A stretch of DNA of 64,000 bases, from contig NZ_AP012332.1 in NCBI RefSeq assembly GCF_001042655.1, positions 62,001 through 126,000 of the forward strand. The letters are read 5' to 3'. The position numbers and the translations under genes were made by a program. This document shows positions 16,894-26,522 of the stretch, piece by piece. Source of the DNA: Gardnerella vaginalis ATCC 14018 = JCM 11026 (GTDB lineage Bacteria; Actinomycetota; Actinomycetes; Actinomycetales; Bifidobacteriaceae). Within the stretch, counting starts at the first letter, position 1, and the number at the start of each line of letters is the position of its first letter. A model generated the notes under the pieces. It was given only the letters and a program-made list of their open reading frames with translations. It did not search any database and had not been told where the DNA came from.

Positions 16894-19851
16894 ATGGTTG
16901 ATCAAAGCGATCAATCCAAAGATCCGTCATTGCAAGACGTGCAAAATGTTGCAAATTCGCTTAATGTAAACGTTTCTACTGGTTTAAGTAGTGATGAGGC
17001 GGCTAAAAGGCTCGCGCAATTTGGCTCGAACGTTTTAGCTAGCGCTCCTAAAACACCAGCGTGGAAGAGGTTCCTCGAACAGTTTAAAGATCCGCTTGTT
17101 TACTTGCTTATAGCGGCTACTATTATTTCCGCAATCGCATGGTTTGTTGAGCGCGCACAACATGGTGGTGAAAGTGGCGGCGAAGTTTTGCCGTTTGACT
17201 CAATAGTTATAATCGTGATTCTTATAGCAAACGCAGTTTTGGGCTATATTCAAGAGTCGCGCGCGCAAGAAGCGGTTGAGGCGTTGGCAAAAATGAGCGC
17301 TCCGCAAACGTCCGTTCTTAGAGATGGGCGAGTTATGCGCATAGATACGGCGGATGTTGTGCCTGGAGATATTTTGGTTCTTGGCGAAGGTGATGCCGTT
17401 TCTGCGGATGCAAGGCTTATTGCAGCCGCTTCTTTGCGCGTTGCGGAAGCAAGCCTTACGGGAGAATCTGTTGCTGTTAGCAAGCGCCCAGAAACTCTAG
17501 CTTCGCCAAAATCTTTGGCAGACCGCACAAACATGGTGTTTAATGGCACTGCCGTAACGCAAGGCACTGGTCGCGCAATAGTCACTTCTACTGGCATGAA
17601 AACTCAGGTTGGAAAAATCGCGGATATGCTTTCTAGCGCGCAAGAAGAAGCCACTCCTCTCGAGAAGGAGATGGTTCGCGTATCTAAGGTTCTTGGAATC
17701 GCAGTGTGTATTATTGCAGCCGTTGTGCTTGCGTCTATGTGGGCGCTTGAAGGATTCCGCACTATTGAAGATGTTATAGATTCTTTGCTTCTTTCGGTAT
17801 CTCTTGCTGTTGCTGCTGTTCCAGAAGGCTTAGCGGCGATTTTGACAGTAGTTCTTGCGCTTGGCGTGCAGCGCATGGTAAAGCATCATGCTGTTGTAAA
17901 AAAGCTTTCGTCTGTAGAAACGCTTGGCTCCGCATCTGTTATTTGCTCCGACAAAACGGGTACTTTAACTCGAAACGAGATGACTGTTGAGCGTGTTATA
18001 ACGCCTAGTGGCCAGGTGCAGCTTACAGGTAGCGGATATAAGCCAGAGGGACGAATGGTTTTGCTTGATTCTTTAGATGCTGATTTGGCGGTTCCTCCAG
18101 CTCTAGCAACAGAGGTGATTGGCGCGCTCGGATCTGGGTATTTAGCAAACGATGGCGATTTGCACCATAATGAATCGTCTGACGCATGGCAGCCAGTTGG
18201 CGACCCTACTGAGGTTTCTCTTATTGTTGCGGCGCGCAAAACCAAGGCGGACAAGCGTTACGCGCATCTTAGTCGTGTTGCGGAAGTGCCATTTACTTCT
18301 GAGCGCAAACGCATGTCTGTTGTTGTTAAAGACGATTCGGATTCTGGAAATCTTATTGTTTGTGCAAAAGGTGCTCCAGATGTTTTGCTTTCTTATTGCA
18401 CGCGAATCGCAGTGGCTGGCGCTGTTCGTCCGCTTACAGATGGCGATCGCGAAGAGATTCTTGCAAATGTGGAAAAGCTCTCTGGCGAAGCGTATCGCAC
18501 GCTTGCAATGGCGTATAGACCGCTTGGCGTAGATAGTTTAGCTAAAGTTGACGGCATGGTTTCTAACGCTGCCGGCCAAATCGCAGATGTTGCTGAACAA
18601 AGTGATGTTTTGGAGTCTGATTTGATTTGGAACGGCATGGTCGCGATTATTGATCCTCCTAGAATCGAAGTTCGAGATAGCGTTGCTCAAGCGCATCGTG
18701 CTGGAATCCGAACTGTTATGATTACTGGCGATCATCCGCTTACCGCTGCTCGAATAGCTCGCGACCTTGGCATTATTGGAAAAGATGAGCATGCGCTTAC
18801 AGGCGATGAGCTTGACGAGTTGCTTTCTAGGGATGACGACAATATTGCTTTCGACGATGCGATTAGCAAAGTGAGCGTGTATGCGCGAGTAGCTCCAGAA
18901 CACAAGCTTGCTATTGTTTCCTCGCTACAAAGGCAAGGCAATATTGTTGCTATGACTGGCGACGGCGTAAACGATGCTCCTGCCGTAAAGTCGGCAGATA
19001 TTGGCGTTGCAATGGGCATTACGGGTACGGAAGTCACTAAAGAATCTGCCAAGATGATTTTGGCAGACGATAACTTCTCTACAATCGTTGCAGCAGTGCG
19101 CGAAGGTCGCGGAATTTTCGACAATATTCGTAAATTCTTGAGATATTTGCTTAGTTCCAATGTTGGCGAAGTGTTCACTGTTTTTGGTGGCGTAGTGTTT
19201 GCTGGCGCTTTGGGAATTACGCAGCCAAACTCTGTTGGCGTGACTTTACCTCTTCTTGCAACGCAGCTTTTGTGGATTAATTTGCTTACGGACGCTGCTC
19301 CTGCGCTCGCAATGGGTGTTGATCCGCAAACGGATGATGTTATGAATAGGCGTCCGCGAAGGCTTACGGATAGCGTTATTGATAAGCCAATGTGGGGAGA
19401 CATTGTGTTTATTGGTGTGATTATGGCAGCTATAACGCTGATTGGCATGGACATGCATTTGGCTGGCGGATTGTTTACAGACCGCTCCACAACTGTTTTA
19501 ACTCATGCTTCTCAAATGACTCACGCGCGCACAATGGGCTTCACTATTCTTGTGTTTGCTCAAATGCTTAATGCTCTTGCATCTCGCTCGCATTTGCAAA
19601 GCGTGTTTGTTGGCTTGTTCGCAAATCGTTGGCTTTGGGGTGCAATCGCAGTTTCCGTAGTGTTGCAGCTTGCTGTAATTTATATACCATTCCTTAATGG
19701 CCCGTTTGGCACAGTTCCGCTCGACTTTATGGAGTGGGTGGAGTGCCTTGGGCTTTCAATGGTTGTGCTTATTGCTTCGGAGTTAAGAAAGTGCGTTTTG
19801 CGATTTATTGCTAAGCGCAAAGCTGCATCTTCTGTTGCAATTTCTGCCTAA
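16894..19851 (+). CDS. P-type (P2A-like) cation-transporting ATPase
   Basis: A 985-residue pump in the Ca2+/Mn2+/Na+ P2 group. It has an N-terminal cation-ATPase domain, the actuator motif TGES (LTGESVAVSKRPE), the M4 motif PEGLAAILTV, the phosphorylation site D353 in CSDKTGTLTRNEM, the nucleotide-binding domain, the hinge GDGVNDAPAVKSADIG, and six C-terminal helices. The PEGL motif with SERCA-like M5/M6 segments (NVGEV, NLLTDAAPALAMG) points to calcium-type export across the cell membrane; the ion is inference. The start is supported by AAGGGGGG before ATG 16894. Confidence 0.92.
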   Translation: MVDQSDQSKDPSLQDVQNVANSLNVNVSTGLSSDEAAKRLAQFGSNVLASAPKTPAWKRFLEQFKDPLVYLLIAATIISAIAWFVERAQHGGESGGEVLPFDSIVIIVILIANAVLGYIQESRAQEAVEALAKMSAPQTSVLRDGRVMRIDTADVVPGDILVLGEGDAVSADARLIAAASLRVAEASLTGESVAVSKRPETLASPKSLADRTNMVFNGTAVTQGTGRAIVTSTGMKTQVGKIADMLSSAQEEATPLEKEMVRVSKVLGIAVCIIAAVVLASMWALEGFRTIEDVIDSLLLSVSLAVAAVPEGLAAILTVVLALGVQRMVKHHAVVKKLSSVETLGSASVICSDKTGTLTRNEMTVERVITPSGQVQLTGSGYKPEGRMVLLDSLDADLAVPPALATEVIGALGSGYLANDGDLHHNESSDAWQPVGDPTEVSLIVAARKTKADKRYAHLSRVAEVPFTSERKRMSVVVKDDSDSGNLIVCAKGAPDVLLSYCTRIAVAGAVRPLTDGDREEILANVEKLSGEAYRTLAMAYRPLGVDSLAKVDGMVSNAAGQIADVAEQSDVLESDLIWNGMVAIIDPPRIEVRDSVAQAHRAGIRTVMITGDHPLTAARIARDLGIIGKDEHALTGDELDELLSRDDDNIAFDDAISKVSVYARVAPEHKLAIVSSLQRQGNIVAMTGDGVNDAPAVKSADIGVAMGITGTEVTKESAKMILADDNFSTIVAAVREGRGIFDNIRKFLRYLLSSNVGEVFTVFGGVVFAGALGITQPNSVGVTLPLLATQLLWINLLTDAAPALAMGVDPQTDDVMNRRPRRLTDSVIDKPMWGDIVFIGVIMAAITLIGMDMHLAGGLFTDRSTTVLTHASQMTHARTMGFTILVFAQMLNALASRSHLQSVFVGLFANRWLWGAIAVSVVLQLAVIYIPFLNGPFGTVPLDFMEWVECLGLSMVVLIASELRKCVLRFIAKRKAASSVAISA

Positions 19852-19941
19852 TATTTTCGACCGCGGCACGCGCTACACTTGGCATATTAGTGTATTTAAG
19901 TGTTTGTTTTATGAAGTTTTATCGCAAGGAGATTTGACGTT

Positions 19942-20523
19942 ATGCTGTTGTCTGATCGCGACATCCTCAAAGCTCATGACGAGGGTCATATTGATTTGAC
20001 CCCATGGACCCCAGAAATGGTACAGCCTGCGTCGATTGATGTGCGGCTCGACCGATTCTTCCGATTGTTTAATAATCACGCTTACACCTACGTGGATCCT
20101 GCAGAAAATCAGGGGGAGTTGACTGAGCAGTTTGCGGTTGCCCCTGATGAACCTTGGATTTTGCATCCTGGCGAGTTTGCTCTTGGTTCCACTTGGGAGT
20201 ATGTGAAGTTGGATTCTACGATTGCGGCGCGCTTAGAAGGTAAAAGCTCTCTTGGTCGTCTTGGAATTTTAACTCATTCTACGGCTGGCTTTATTGATCC
20301 AGGTTTTGAAGGTCATATCACCTTGGAGCTTTCAAATGTTAGTACTTTGCCGGTTAAATTGTGGCCAGGTATGAAGATTGGTCAAATGTGCTTCTTCAAG
20401 CTGAGTTCTCCTTGCGAAAATCCTTACGGATCTTCTGTTAACGGATCTCACTATCAAGGTCAGCGTGGTCCAACACCGTCTAGGTCTTATGAGAACTTCT
20501 ATCGCGCAAATTTGGAAGATTAG
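19942..20523 (+). CDS. dcd: dCTP deaminase (possibly bifunctional dUTP-forming/dUTPase)
   Basis: A 193-residue trimeric dUTPase-fold enzyme that deaminates dCTP for thymidylate synthesis. It shows [19 protein letters not shown] (100-109), [19 protein letters not shown] with the catalytic glutamate E129, and the C-terminal [11 protein letters not shown] loop. Several actinobacterial homologues are bifunctional (dCTP to dUMP), but sequence alone does not settle that. AAGGAG lies 12 bases before ATG 19942. The last codon and stop lie in a 21-bp duplication. Confidence 0.93.
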   Translation: MLLSDRDILKAHDEGHIDLTPWTPEMVQPASIDVRLDRFFRLFNNHAYTYVDPAENQGELTEQFAVAPDEPWILHPGEFALGSTWEYVKLDSTIAARLEGKSSLGRLGILTHSTAGFIDPGFEGHITLELSNVSTLPVKLWPGMKIGQMCFFKLSSPCENPYGSSVNGSHYQGQRGPTPSRSYENFYRANLED

Positions 20524-20559
20524 TCTTGATTAAGATTTGATTAGTCTTGATTTTTAAGA
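20518..20559 (+). repeat. 21-bp tandem duplication spanning the dcd stop
   Basis: The 21-bp unit starting GATTAGTCTTGATT is found at 20518-20538 and again at 20539-20559; the first 14 bases are identical. The first copy contains the last codon (GAT) and the TAG stop of dcd, so the gene end itself is duplicated. Confidence 0.8.
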
Positions 20560-20702
20560 AAAATCAGGGGAAAAGTAGTAAACTTTCAGGAACTTATCAG
20601 CTAACGTACTAGCAGCACTAAGGATTATGTGTTTTCATAATATTAGTGAAAAACTTAAAAAGTAATTCACGAAAGCTTATTCATATTTTTTCCTTTAATT
20701 TA

Positions 20703-20735
20703 AACCCCGACTTAAACGGTCGGGGTTAAATTTTT
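20703..20735 (+). terminator. Rho-independent terminator after dcd
   Basis: AACCCCGAC (20703-20711) pairs with GTCGGGGTT (20719-20727) over a 7-nt loop, followed by AAATTTTT. Confidence 0.8.
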
Positions 20736-20813
20736 ATGTAGCGTTTAGGCGTTTAGCGCAGTGTTCGGATTACAAGGGTTATAAATGCCAAAGCTGTGCC
20801 GTATGCTGTAGAT

Positions 20814-21635
20814 ATGACTAATCATAACGGTGTGATCTCAGATGAGTTCGACAACGGCGAGTTTGACAATAACGACAATAATGGCGATTTTGGCAGTGAG
20901 GATTCTGCTGCAAGCGCTTCAAATGGTCTACATGCTGGTCGCGAATCTAGTGTTGTTCCAGGCAGATTCGGCGAAGATTTACATGTAAACGCTGCTAAGT
21001 ATTCTCGCGGAGAAGCGTCGGCTTACGCTACAAGACCTCTTCTTTTGCTTCTGCACGGGTGGGGTTCCAATGAGGATGATTTGCTTGATTTGCTGCGAGT
21101 TGTTGCCCCCTATAATGATGCGATTTCTTTGCGTGCTCCGCTTCGATTAGATCAAGGCGCTTACAGCTGGTTCCATGATGCTGTTCCTCAGGGAGATGAC
21201 TTAGATCGAGATATGTATGCTGCAGCTGCTGCAATTGACGAGTGGGTTGCAGCGAACGTTCCCGAAGATCGCGCTGTTGTGCCATTTGGTTTTTCGCAGG
21301 GTGCGGCGCTTGCTGTTCATATTCTCAGGCTTAACCCTGAACGTTATCGTGCAGCCGTTGCGCTTTCTGGCTTTGTAGCTCCTAATATTGCCAAGGATAT
21401 TTCTCTTAATGATGATGTTCTTGCAAATCTTAATACGCCTGTTTTCTTTGGTTATGGTTTGGATGATGCTGTTATTCCTCCTTACGAGTTTTCGGCGGCT
21501 GCAGCCTGGCTTGAGGAACATACGTGGTTGGAAGAGAAGCGTTACCGCGGACTTGACCATGCCGTTCATATGGAAGAACTTGGCGATATTCGCTCTTGGT
21601 TTGCTTTGCACAATATTTCTTCGGGGTTAATGTGA
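20814..21635 (+). CDS. Alpha/beta-hydrolase, phospholipase/carboxylesterase family
   Basis: About 273 residues; an in-frame GTG at 20796 is an alternative start and neither has a clear ribosome binding site. After an acidic N-terminus (about 60 residues, poorly conserved by the look of it) comes the core: LLLLHGWGSNEDD oxyanion region, nucleophile elbow GFSQGAAL, the acid in YGLDDAVIPP and the histidine in GLDHAVHMEE. These match the small esterase/lysophospholipase family (Abhydrolase_2). There is no signal peptide, so it is probably a cytoplasmic esterase of unknown substrate. Its stop overlaps the tadA start. Confidence 0.82.
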   Translation: MTNHNGVISDEFDNGEFDNNDNNGDFGSEDSAASASNGLHAGRESSVVPGRFGEDLHVNAAKYSRGEASAYATRPLLLLLHGWGSNEDDLLDLLRVVAPYNDAISLRAPLRLDQGAYSWFHDAVPQGDDLDRDMYAAAAAIDEWVAANVPEDRAVVPFGFSQGAALAVHILRLNPERYRAAVALSGFVAPNIAKDISLNDDVLANLNTPVFFGYGLDDAVIPPYEFSAAAAWLEEHTWLEEKRYRGLDHAVHMEELGDIRSWFALHNISSGLM

Positions 21636-22096
21636 CTTTGTGCGCGCGCGAATATGTTCCGCTAATGCAAGAGGCATTGCGACTTGCGCAAGTTGCTTCC
21701 GATTGTGGAGAGGTTCCAGTTGGCGCTGTTGTTGTAGATGGTTCTGGTGTGATTATTGGCCGCGGCTCTAATCTTCGTGAGCGAGACTCTGACCCTCTTT
21801 CTCACGCAGAAGTTCTTGCGATTAAGCAAGCAGCAGAGAGTAAAAAGTCTTGGAATCTTAGTGATTGCACGCTTGTTGTTACTTTAGAACCTTGTCCTAT
21901 GTGCGCTGGTGCGATTTTACAAACACATATAAAGCGTGTTGTTTTTGGCGCATGGGATTCAAAACTTGGCGCATGTGGATCTGTTTGGGATATTCTGCGA
22001 GATCCTCATGTTGGCTCGCATCCGCAAGTTTTTGGTTCTGTTTGTGAATCGGAGTGTGTTCAGATTCTAAGCGATTTTTTTAAGAATTGCAGGTAG
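21632..22096 (+). CDS. tadA: tRNA-specific adenosine deaminase
   Basis: It deaminates A34 to inosine in tRNA-Arg(ACG). From GTG 21632 it has 154 residues, with the cytidine-deaminase zinc site H58-A-E60 and PCPMCAG (C88, C91). The frame is open further upstream, but GTG 21632 overlaps the esterase stop (GTGA) and gives a normal N-terminus; ATG 21668 is another candidate. The pair looks translationally coupled. Confidence 0.88.
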   Translation: MTLCAREYVPLMQEALRLAQVASDCGEVPVGAVVVDGSGVIIGRGSNLRERDSDPLSHAEVLAIKQAAESKKSWNLSDCTLVVTLEPCPMCAGAILQTHIKRVVFGAWDSKLGACGSVWDILRDPHVGSHPQVFGSVCESECVQILSDFFKNCR

Positions 22097-22459
22097 GTTT
22101 GATTTACTCAAGTCTTTTCTAGCTTTGTTTAGCCTTGTTCAATATAGTCTAGTTTTGTCTTCTTTTATTGTGTCTTATTTAATCTTATCTACTCGTATTT
22201 TTAAATTATTTTATTTTACTAATAATTATTTTAATAATATAAATTTCTTAATATTTTTATCTTGCAATTGCGCTTTTTAAATGTTATAGTTGCGGTAACG
22301 TTACCGCACAAGGTTTGCTACGGAAGCGAGAAGAGTGTGAAAACGTTATCTCATAGGTGACTTTGGTCAGCGCTGATGAAGCTACTTAGTGAGATTGAGG
22401 TTAGTAAAAACATCATATGCATAGATGCATAGTGTGATTCTCTCAAAAGAGAGGAGTAT
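22097..22459. other. Non-coding stretch upstream of the ribose regulator
   Basis: The first 170 bp are T-rich with degenerate TAG/TTG repeats after tadA. Then comes the perfect palindrome at 22291-22308, followed by a roughly 150-nt leader that ends in the ribosome binding site of a tiny ORF. I see no other gene. Confidence 0.6.
22291..22308. promoter_or_regulatory. Perfect 18-bp palindrome, LacI-family operator
   Basis: TGCGGTAACGTTACCGCA is fully self-complementary with a central CG, the classic form of a LacI/PurR-type operator. It lies 274 bp upstream of rbsR, and CGTTA-type half sites recur near 22344. Autoregulation by RbsR is the simplest reading. Confidence 0.75.
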
Positions 22460-22528
22460 ATGAAAAAACGTAATTTAGAATATAGAATACAAGAGAAAAT
22501 CAGAGCATATAAATTGCAATGTAAATAA
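22460..22528 (+). CDS. 22-codon small ORF (possible leader peptide) upstream of rbsR
   Basis: GAGAGGAG four bases before ATG 22460 is a strong ribosome binding site. The frame reads MKKRNLEYRIQEKIRAYKLQ plus CK and then TAA. The peptide is basic and has no run of one amino acid, so classic attenuation is not obvious. It ends 53 bp before the rbsR start. It may be a leader peptide or a small protein; only the ribosome binding site supports it. Confidence 0.45.
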   Translation: MKKRNLEYRIQEKIRAYKLQCK

Positions 22529-22581
22529 TCTTAAATGCTGTACTTGTATAGTTTTGTATAGTGTTACCGATGGGAGGTGCT

Positions 22582-23592
22582 ATGACGTATATTACGATTC
22601 GCGATGTTGCACAACATGCTGGAATATCAGTGTCAACTGTGTCTCGTGCATTAAACAACACGGGTCGTATATCGGCAAACACCAAGGCAAAAGTTGAGCG
22701 TGCGGTTGCTCAATTAGGTTATATCCCAGATTCGCGCGCGCAAGCAATGCGATCGTTACGCACAAAAACAGTAGGACTGCTTGTGCCAGACATTCGTAAC
22801 GCATATTTTGCCGAACTCGCTTACACTGTTCAAGACTCATTGTTTGAGGCAGGCTATTGTGCATTTATAGGAACATCATCTGAAAGTGCATCTCGTCAAG
22901 ATTCATTTATAACCAGTATTCTTTCGCAACGTATTGATGGGGCGATTATAGTTCCTCAAGGTGAAGTTACTGAAGCTATGAGAAAGCTGATTGAGCAGCG
23001 ACTCCCTATGTTGTTTATGGATCGCCACGTAGAACCGCAAGCTGGCGGCTTAGAACACGTACCAGTAGTTGATTCAGACCCAACAAAGGGCATTCGTGAT
23101 GCGCTGTTAGATGTTCTGCAACATGGTTTTCACTCAGTTGGCTATATTTCTGGCCCAATTATTGCTTCGCCCTCGTTGCAAGAACGTGAGCAAGCATTTA
23201 GAACCGTGGCTTCAGAGATATTTGGCGAAGAGCATGTATTCGTAGAATCAACAGGATTTGACCAGTCGTCGTGTGCAAGCGTAATGCATCGCATGATTAA
23301 TGTTGGAGTGAAAGCTCTTATTATTGGCTATTCGCCAGATGCGTTGCGAGTAATGCAAGTGATGGCTCAAGAAGGATTAGTAATAGGCAAAGATATATCA
23401 TTGATTTCTTTCGATGATGTAGAAGTGTTTCGCCTAGCAACTCCACGTATTTCTGTGATTTCACAGCAAGTTCAACGTATTGGCCACATAAGTGCTGCAC
23501 TGTTTTTAGATATGCTTGAGAATAATGGTGACGTTAAATCGCAGCGTGTAGAAACTGTGTATATCCCTCGCGAATCGCTAGGGCGAGCATAG
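22582..23592 (+). CDS. rbsR: LacI-family transcriptional regulator of the ribose operon
   Basis: A 336-residue repressor. The N-terminal helix-turn-helix ITIRDVAQHAGISVSTVSRALNN (residues about 4-26) is followed by a hinge and a periplasmic-binding-protein-like domain (VGLLVPDIRNAYFAEL onward). The frame opens at 22561, but GGGAGG lies four bases before ATG 22582, which gives the normal LacI start. The gene lies directly ahead of rbsA, rbsC, rbsB, rbsD and rbsK, and the 18-bp palindrome at 22291 is its likely operator. Effector D-ribose is inferred from context. Confidence 0.85.
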   Translation: MTYITIRDVAQHAGISVSTVSRALNNTGRISANTKAKVERAVAQLGYIPDSRAQAMRSLRTKTVGLLVPDIRNAYFAELAYTVQDSLFEAGYCAFIGTSSESASRQDSFITSILSQRIDGAIIVPQGEVTEAMRKLIEQRLPMLFMDRHVEPQAGGLEHVPVVDSDPTKGIRDALLDVLQHGFHSVGYISGPIIASPSLQEREQAFRTVASEIFGEEHVFVESTGFDQSSCASVMHRMINVGVKALIIGYSPDALRVMQVMAQEGLVIGKDISLISFDDVEVFRLATPRISVISQQVQRIGHISAALFLDMLENNGDVKSQRVETVYIPRESLGRA

Positions 23593-23854
23593 ATTCGTAA
23601 AAAGCTGCAAAATATCGTCATTCTTTAATGGTTTATCTATCAGTATTTCAACTGATTATTGCACTGTAACTTTGTTGTACGTGTATTAATTGTTTGAGTG
23701 AACATTGTTCGTACTCTGTACTTTGCACATTGTACTTAATGTTTTATTCGCAATTCGCAAGTCAATATAAACGTAACTAAACAAACAATAACTTGACGTA
23801 ATCAATGGTAATTTCGCGAGCGCATTGATGCTATAGCGAAGGAAGAGGCTAAAC

Positions 23855-25348
23855 ATGACGGAGCTGTCATTAGTAGGAGTATCGAAAATATTCGGTAATT
23901 CTACTGTAGTTGACAATGTGTCAGTAAAAGTAAAGCCAGGTGAAGTTCATGTTCTACTTGGTGAAAATGGTGCTGGCAAGTCAACTGTTATTAAAATGAT
24001 GAGTGGCATTTATCAGCCAGATAAAGGTCATATTGAGATTAACGGTAAAACGGTGCGTATTCCTAATGTAGATGCTGCGCGCAAATTAGGTATTGCTGTA
24101 ATACACCAAGAGTTAAATTTAGTGCCTGAACTTTCCATTATGGAAAATCTGTTTCTTGGCATGCTACCGACCAAAGCTGGTTTTGTTGATCGCGCAACTA
24201 TGCGATCTAAAGCAAAAGAGGCATTGCAAGTTATTGGCTTAGAAGAAGATGTAGATAAGCCAATGGGAGAGCTTGGAGTGGCTCGTCAGCAAATGGTAGA
24301 AATTGCTAAAGCGCTTATGCAACATGCATCTATTCTTATTCTTGACGAACCAACGGCAGCACTTACAAAGCGTGAGTGTGAACAATTATTCAGCATTATT
24401 GCAGATCTGAAATCTAAAAATGTTGGAATGGTATTTATTTCTCACCATTTGGACGAGATTGCGCGAGTTGGAGATGTAGTAACCGTACTTCGAGATGGAA
24501 AATACGTTGACACTGTTAGTGCAGATGTTCCAGAAAAAGAACTTGTAAGGTTAATGGTTGGACGCGATATAACTAATCAGTTCCCGCATGGGAATAGGCA
24601 TCAAGGCAAGGAACTGCTAAAAGTAGAAGGATTAACGCGAAAAGGTGCTATTGAGGATGTGTCTTTTAGCGTTCATGCTGGAGAAGTCGTTGGACTTGCA
24701 GGCTTGGTTGGTGCTGGTAGGACTGAGGTTCTTCGTGCAATATTTGGAGCGGATACTTACGATTCGGGATCTGTTTCAGTAGACGGAAAAGCGATTCCTA
24801 AAGCAAATATTGCTGGCAGCATTGCTGCAGGTCTTGGATTAGTGCCAGAAGATCGTCGCGTGCAAGGTCTTATTTTGGAGGCATCTGTTGCAGATAATCT
24901 TGGAATCTCTACGTTAATTCCTACATCTCATGCTGGTTTTGCAGATTTAAAAGGTCAGCGTGCGCATGAAGAAGAAACTGCAGAGAAATTGCGTATTCGC
25001 ATGGCAAATATTGATCAGCTTGCTGGTTCGCTTTCTGGTGGAAATCAGCAGAAAATCGTATTTGGCAAGTGGTCTATGGCAAACGTAAAAGTGCTGCTTT
25101 TGGATGAGCCTACTCGTGGCGTTGATGTTGGCGCTCGCGTTGAAATCTATGAGCTTATTAACAATATCGTTGAAAACGGTGGAGCAGTACTTATGGCTTC
25201 ATCAGATTTACCTGAAGTTCTAGGAATGTCTGATCGTATTCTCGTAATGTCAAACGGCAAGATCAGTGGAGAACTTGCTGCTAGCGAGGCTACGCAGGAA
25301 AAGGTTATGGAACTTGCTGTAACGCATCTTAGTGAATCAGATAAATAG
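23855..25348 (+). CDS. rbsA: Ribose ABC importer, fused double ATPase
   Basis: The 497-residue protein has two ABC domains in tandem. The first has Walker A GENGAGKST, a non-canonical signature region ELGVARQQMVEIAKAL and Walker B ILILDEPTAAL. The second has the degenerate Walker A GLVGAGRTEV, signature LSGGNQQKIVFGKW and Walker B VLLLDEPTRGVDVG. This asymmetric layout is that of RbsA/MglA-type sugar importers. It energises RbsC from the cytoplasm. GGAAG upstream supports ATG 23855. The stop lies in the first of five tandem decamers. Confidence 0.93.
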   Translation: MTELSLVGVSKIFGNSTVVDNVSVKVKPGEVHVLLGENGAGKSTVIKMMSGIYQPDKGHIEINGKTVRIPNVDAARKLGIAVIHQELNLVPELSIMENLFLGMLPTKAGFVDRATMRSKAKEALQVIGLEEDVDKPMGELGVARQQMVEIAKALMQHASILILDEPTAALTKRECEQLFSIIADLKSKNVGMVFISHHLDEIARVGDVVTVLRDGKYVDTVSADVPEKELVRLMVGRDITNQFPHGNRHQGKELLKVEGLTRKGAIEDVSFSVHAGEVVGLAGLVGAGRTEVLRAIFGADTYDSGSVSVDGKAIPKANIAGSIAAGLGLVPEDRRVQGLILEASVADNLGISTLIPTSHAGFADLKGQRAHEEETAEKLRIRMANIDQLAGSLSGGNQQKIVFGKWSMANVKVLLLDEPTRGVDVGARVEIYELINNIVENGGAVLMASSDLPEVLGMSDRILVMSNGKISGELAASEATQEKVMELAVTHLSESDK

Positions 25349-25390
25349 GAATAAATAGCAATAAATAACGATAAACAACAATAAACAACA
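25341..25390 (+). repeat. Five tandem decamers at the rbsA stop
   Basis: Five consecutive 10-bp units with core ATAAA(T/C)A: ATAAATAGGA, ATAAATAGCA, ATAAATAACG, then ATAAACAACA twice. The first contains the TAG stop of rbsA. The array runs into the 172-bp gap before rbsC. Confidence 0.9.
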
Positions 25391-25520
25391 TGGCGTGAAG
25401 TCATATTGAAAAATTAAAAATTGAAAGATTACTTGTAAAACGTAAAAATTGCGTTCTGCAGTTTGAAAAGCGCAAATAGGTGCTGTGAACTGTTGGAAAC
25501 TCGTTAAAGGAGTATTTGTT

Positions 25521-26522
25521 ATGAGTGCTACAAAGAGCGAAAAATCTCACCGTTTAGGGTATGGTGCAGACGACAAAGGATTTTTGCCAACGTTAAAAAA
25601 GTTTGCATCTCGTAATGGTGCACTTATTGGTTTGATTATTTTGTGTGCAGCGCTTTCTTGCGCTACGCCTGCATTTTTAACAAGTGTAAATATTCTCAAC
25701 GTTGGCATTCAAGCTGCTACGGTAGCAATTTTGGCATTTGGTCAAACTTTCGTAATCGTTTCCGCTGGAATTGATTTGTCGGTTGGTGCAGTTGCTGCGA
25801 TTTCTAGCATGCTTGTTGCTTACACTGGCGCTTCTATGGGCTTACCTCCAATATTGACTATTATTATTGGTGTAGCTACAGGTGCAGTTTTTGGCTTAAT
25901 TTCTGGCGTTGCTAATGCTTTTCTTAAGCTGCCGTCGTTTATTGCCACGTTGGCAATGATGTCTGTGGCTCGTGGACTTACGCTGGTTGTTTCGGATGGT
26001 CGTCCTATTTCCACTTCGGGCATGGTGAATTTCTTCGGAGCAACAATATGCGGAATCCCTATGCCAATAGTGATGATGATTATTATGGGCGTTATTTCCG
26101 CAATAATCTTGAACTTCACTACTACAGGTCGTTCAATGTATGCTGTTGGCGGAAATATGGAAGCATCTCGTCTTTCTGGCATAAACATTCATAAAACTCA
26201 AATTATGGTGTTTATTCTTTCTGGCGTTTTTGCTGCTGTAGCTGGTTTAGTGATTGCAGGGCGTTTGCATTCTGCTCAGCCTCAAGCAGCTACCGGTTAC
26301 GAGATGGATGCTATAGCGTCTGTGGTTATTGGTGGCGCATCGCTTTCTGGAGGCAAAGGTAAGATTTCAGGCACATTCGTAGGCGCAATACTTTTGGCTG
26401 TTATTCGTAATGGCTTGAACATTTTGAACGTTTCTTCCTTCTGGCAGCAAGTTGTTATTGGCTTGGTGATTGCGTTTGCTGTAAGCCTCGATACTTTGCG
26501 ACGCAAGGAAGATACTCACTGA
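25521..26522 (+). CDS. rbsC: Ribose ABC importer permease
   Basis: A 333-residue permease of the BPD_transp_2/AraH-RbsC type with about eight to ten membrane helices and the family segments VIVSAGIDLSVGA (about 87-99) and SVVIGGASLSGGKG near the C-terminus. AAAGGAG is spaced nine bases before ATG 25521; the upstream in-frame start at 25485 lacks such a site. It forms the membrane channel for RbsA and RbsB. Confidence 0.93.
   Translation: MSATKSEKSHRLGYGADDKGFLPTLKKFASRNGALIGLIILCAALSCATPAFLTSVNILNVGIQAATVAILAFGQTFVIVSAGIDLSVGAVAAISSMLVAYTGASMGLPPILTIIIGVATGAVFGLISGVANAFLKLPSFIATLAMMSVARGLTLVVSDGRPISTSGMVNFFGATICGIPMPIVMMIIMGVISAIILNFTTTGRSMYAVGGNMEASRLSGINIHKTQIMVFILSGVFAAVAGLVIAGRLHSAQPQAATGYEMDAIASVVIGGASLSGGKGKISGTFVGAILLAVIRNGLNILNVSSFWQQVVIGLVIAFAVSLDTLRRKEDTH

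Noticed and set aside
18732..19490. 252-codon antisense frame within the P-type ATPase gene
   Set aside because: Shadow of the sense gene: no ribosome binding site, repetitive composition, and the sense frame has all catalytic motifs.
25341..25390. Tandem decamers as a possible CRISPR-like array
   Set aside because: Units are 10 bp with no spacers and no cas genes are in the window.
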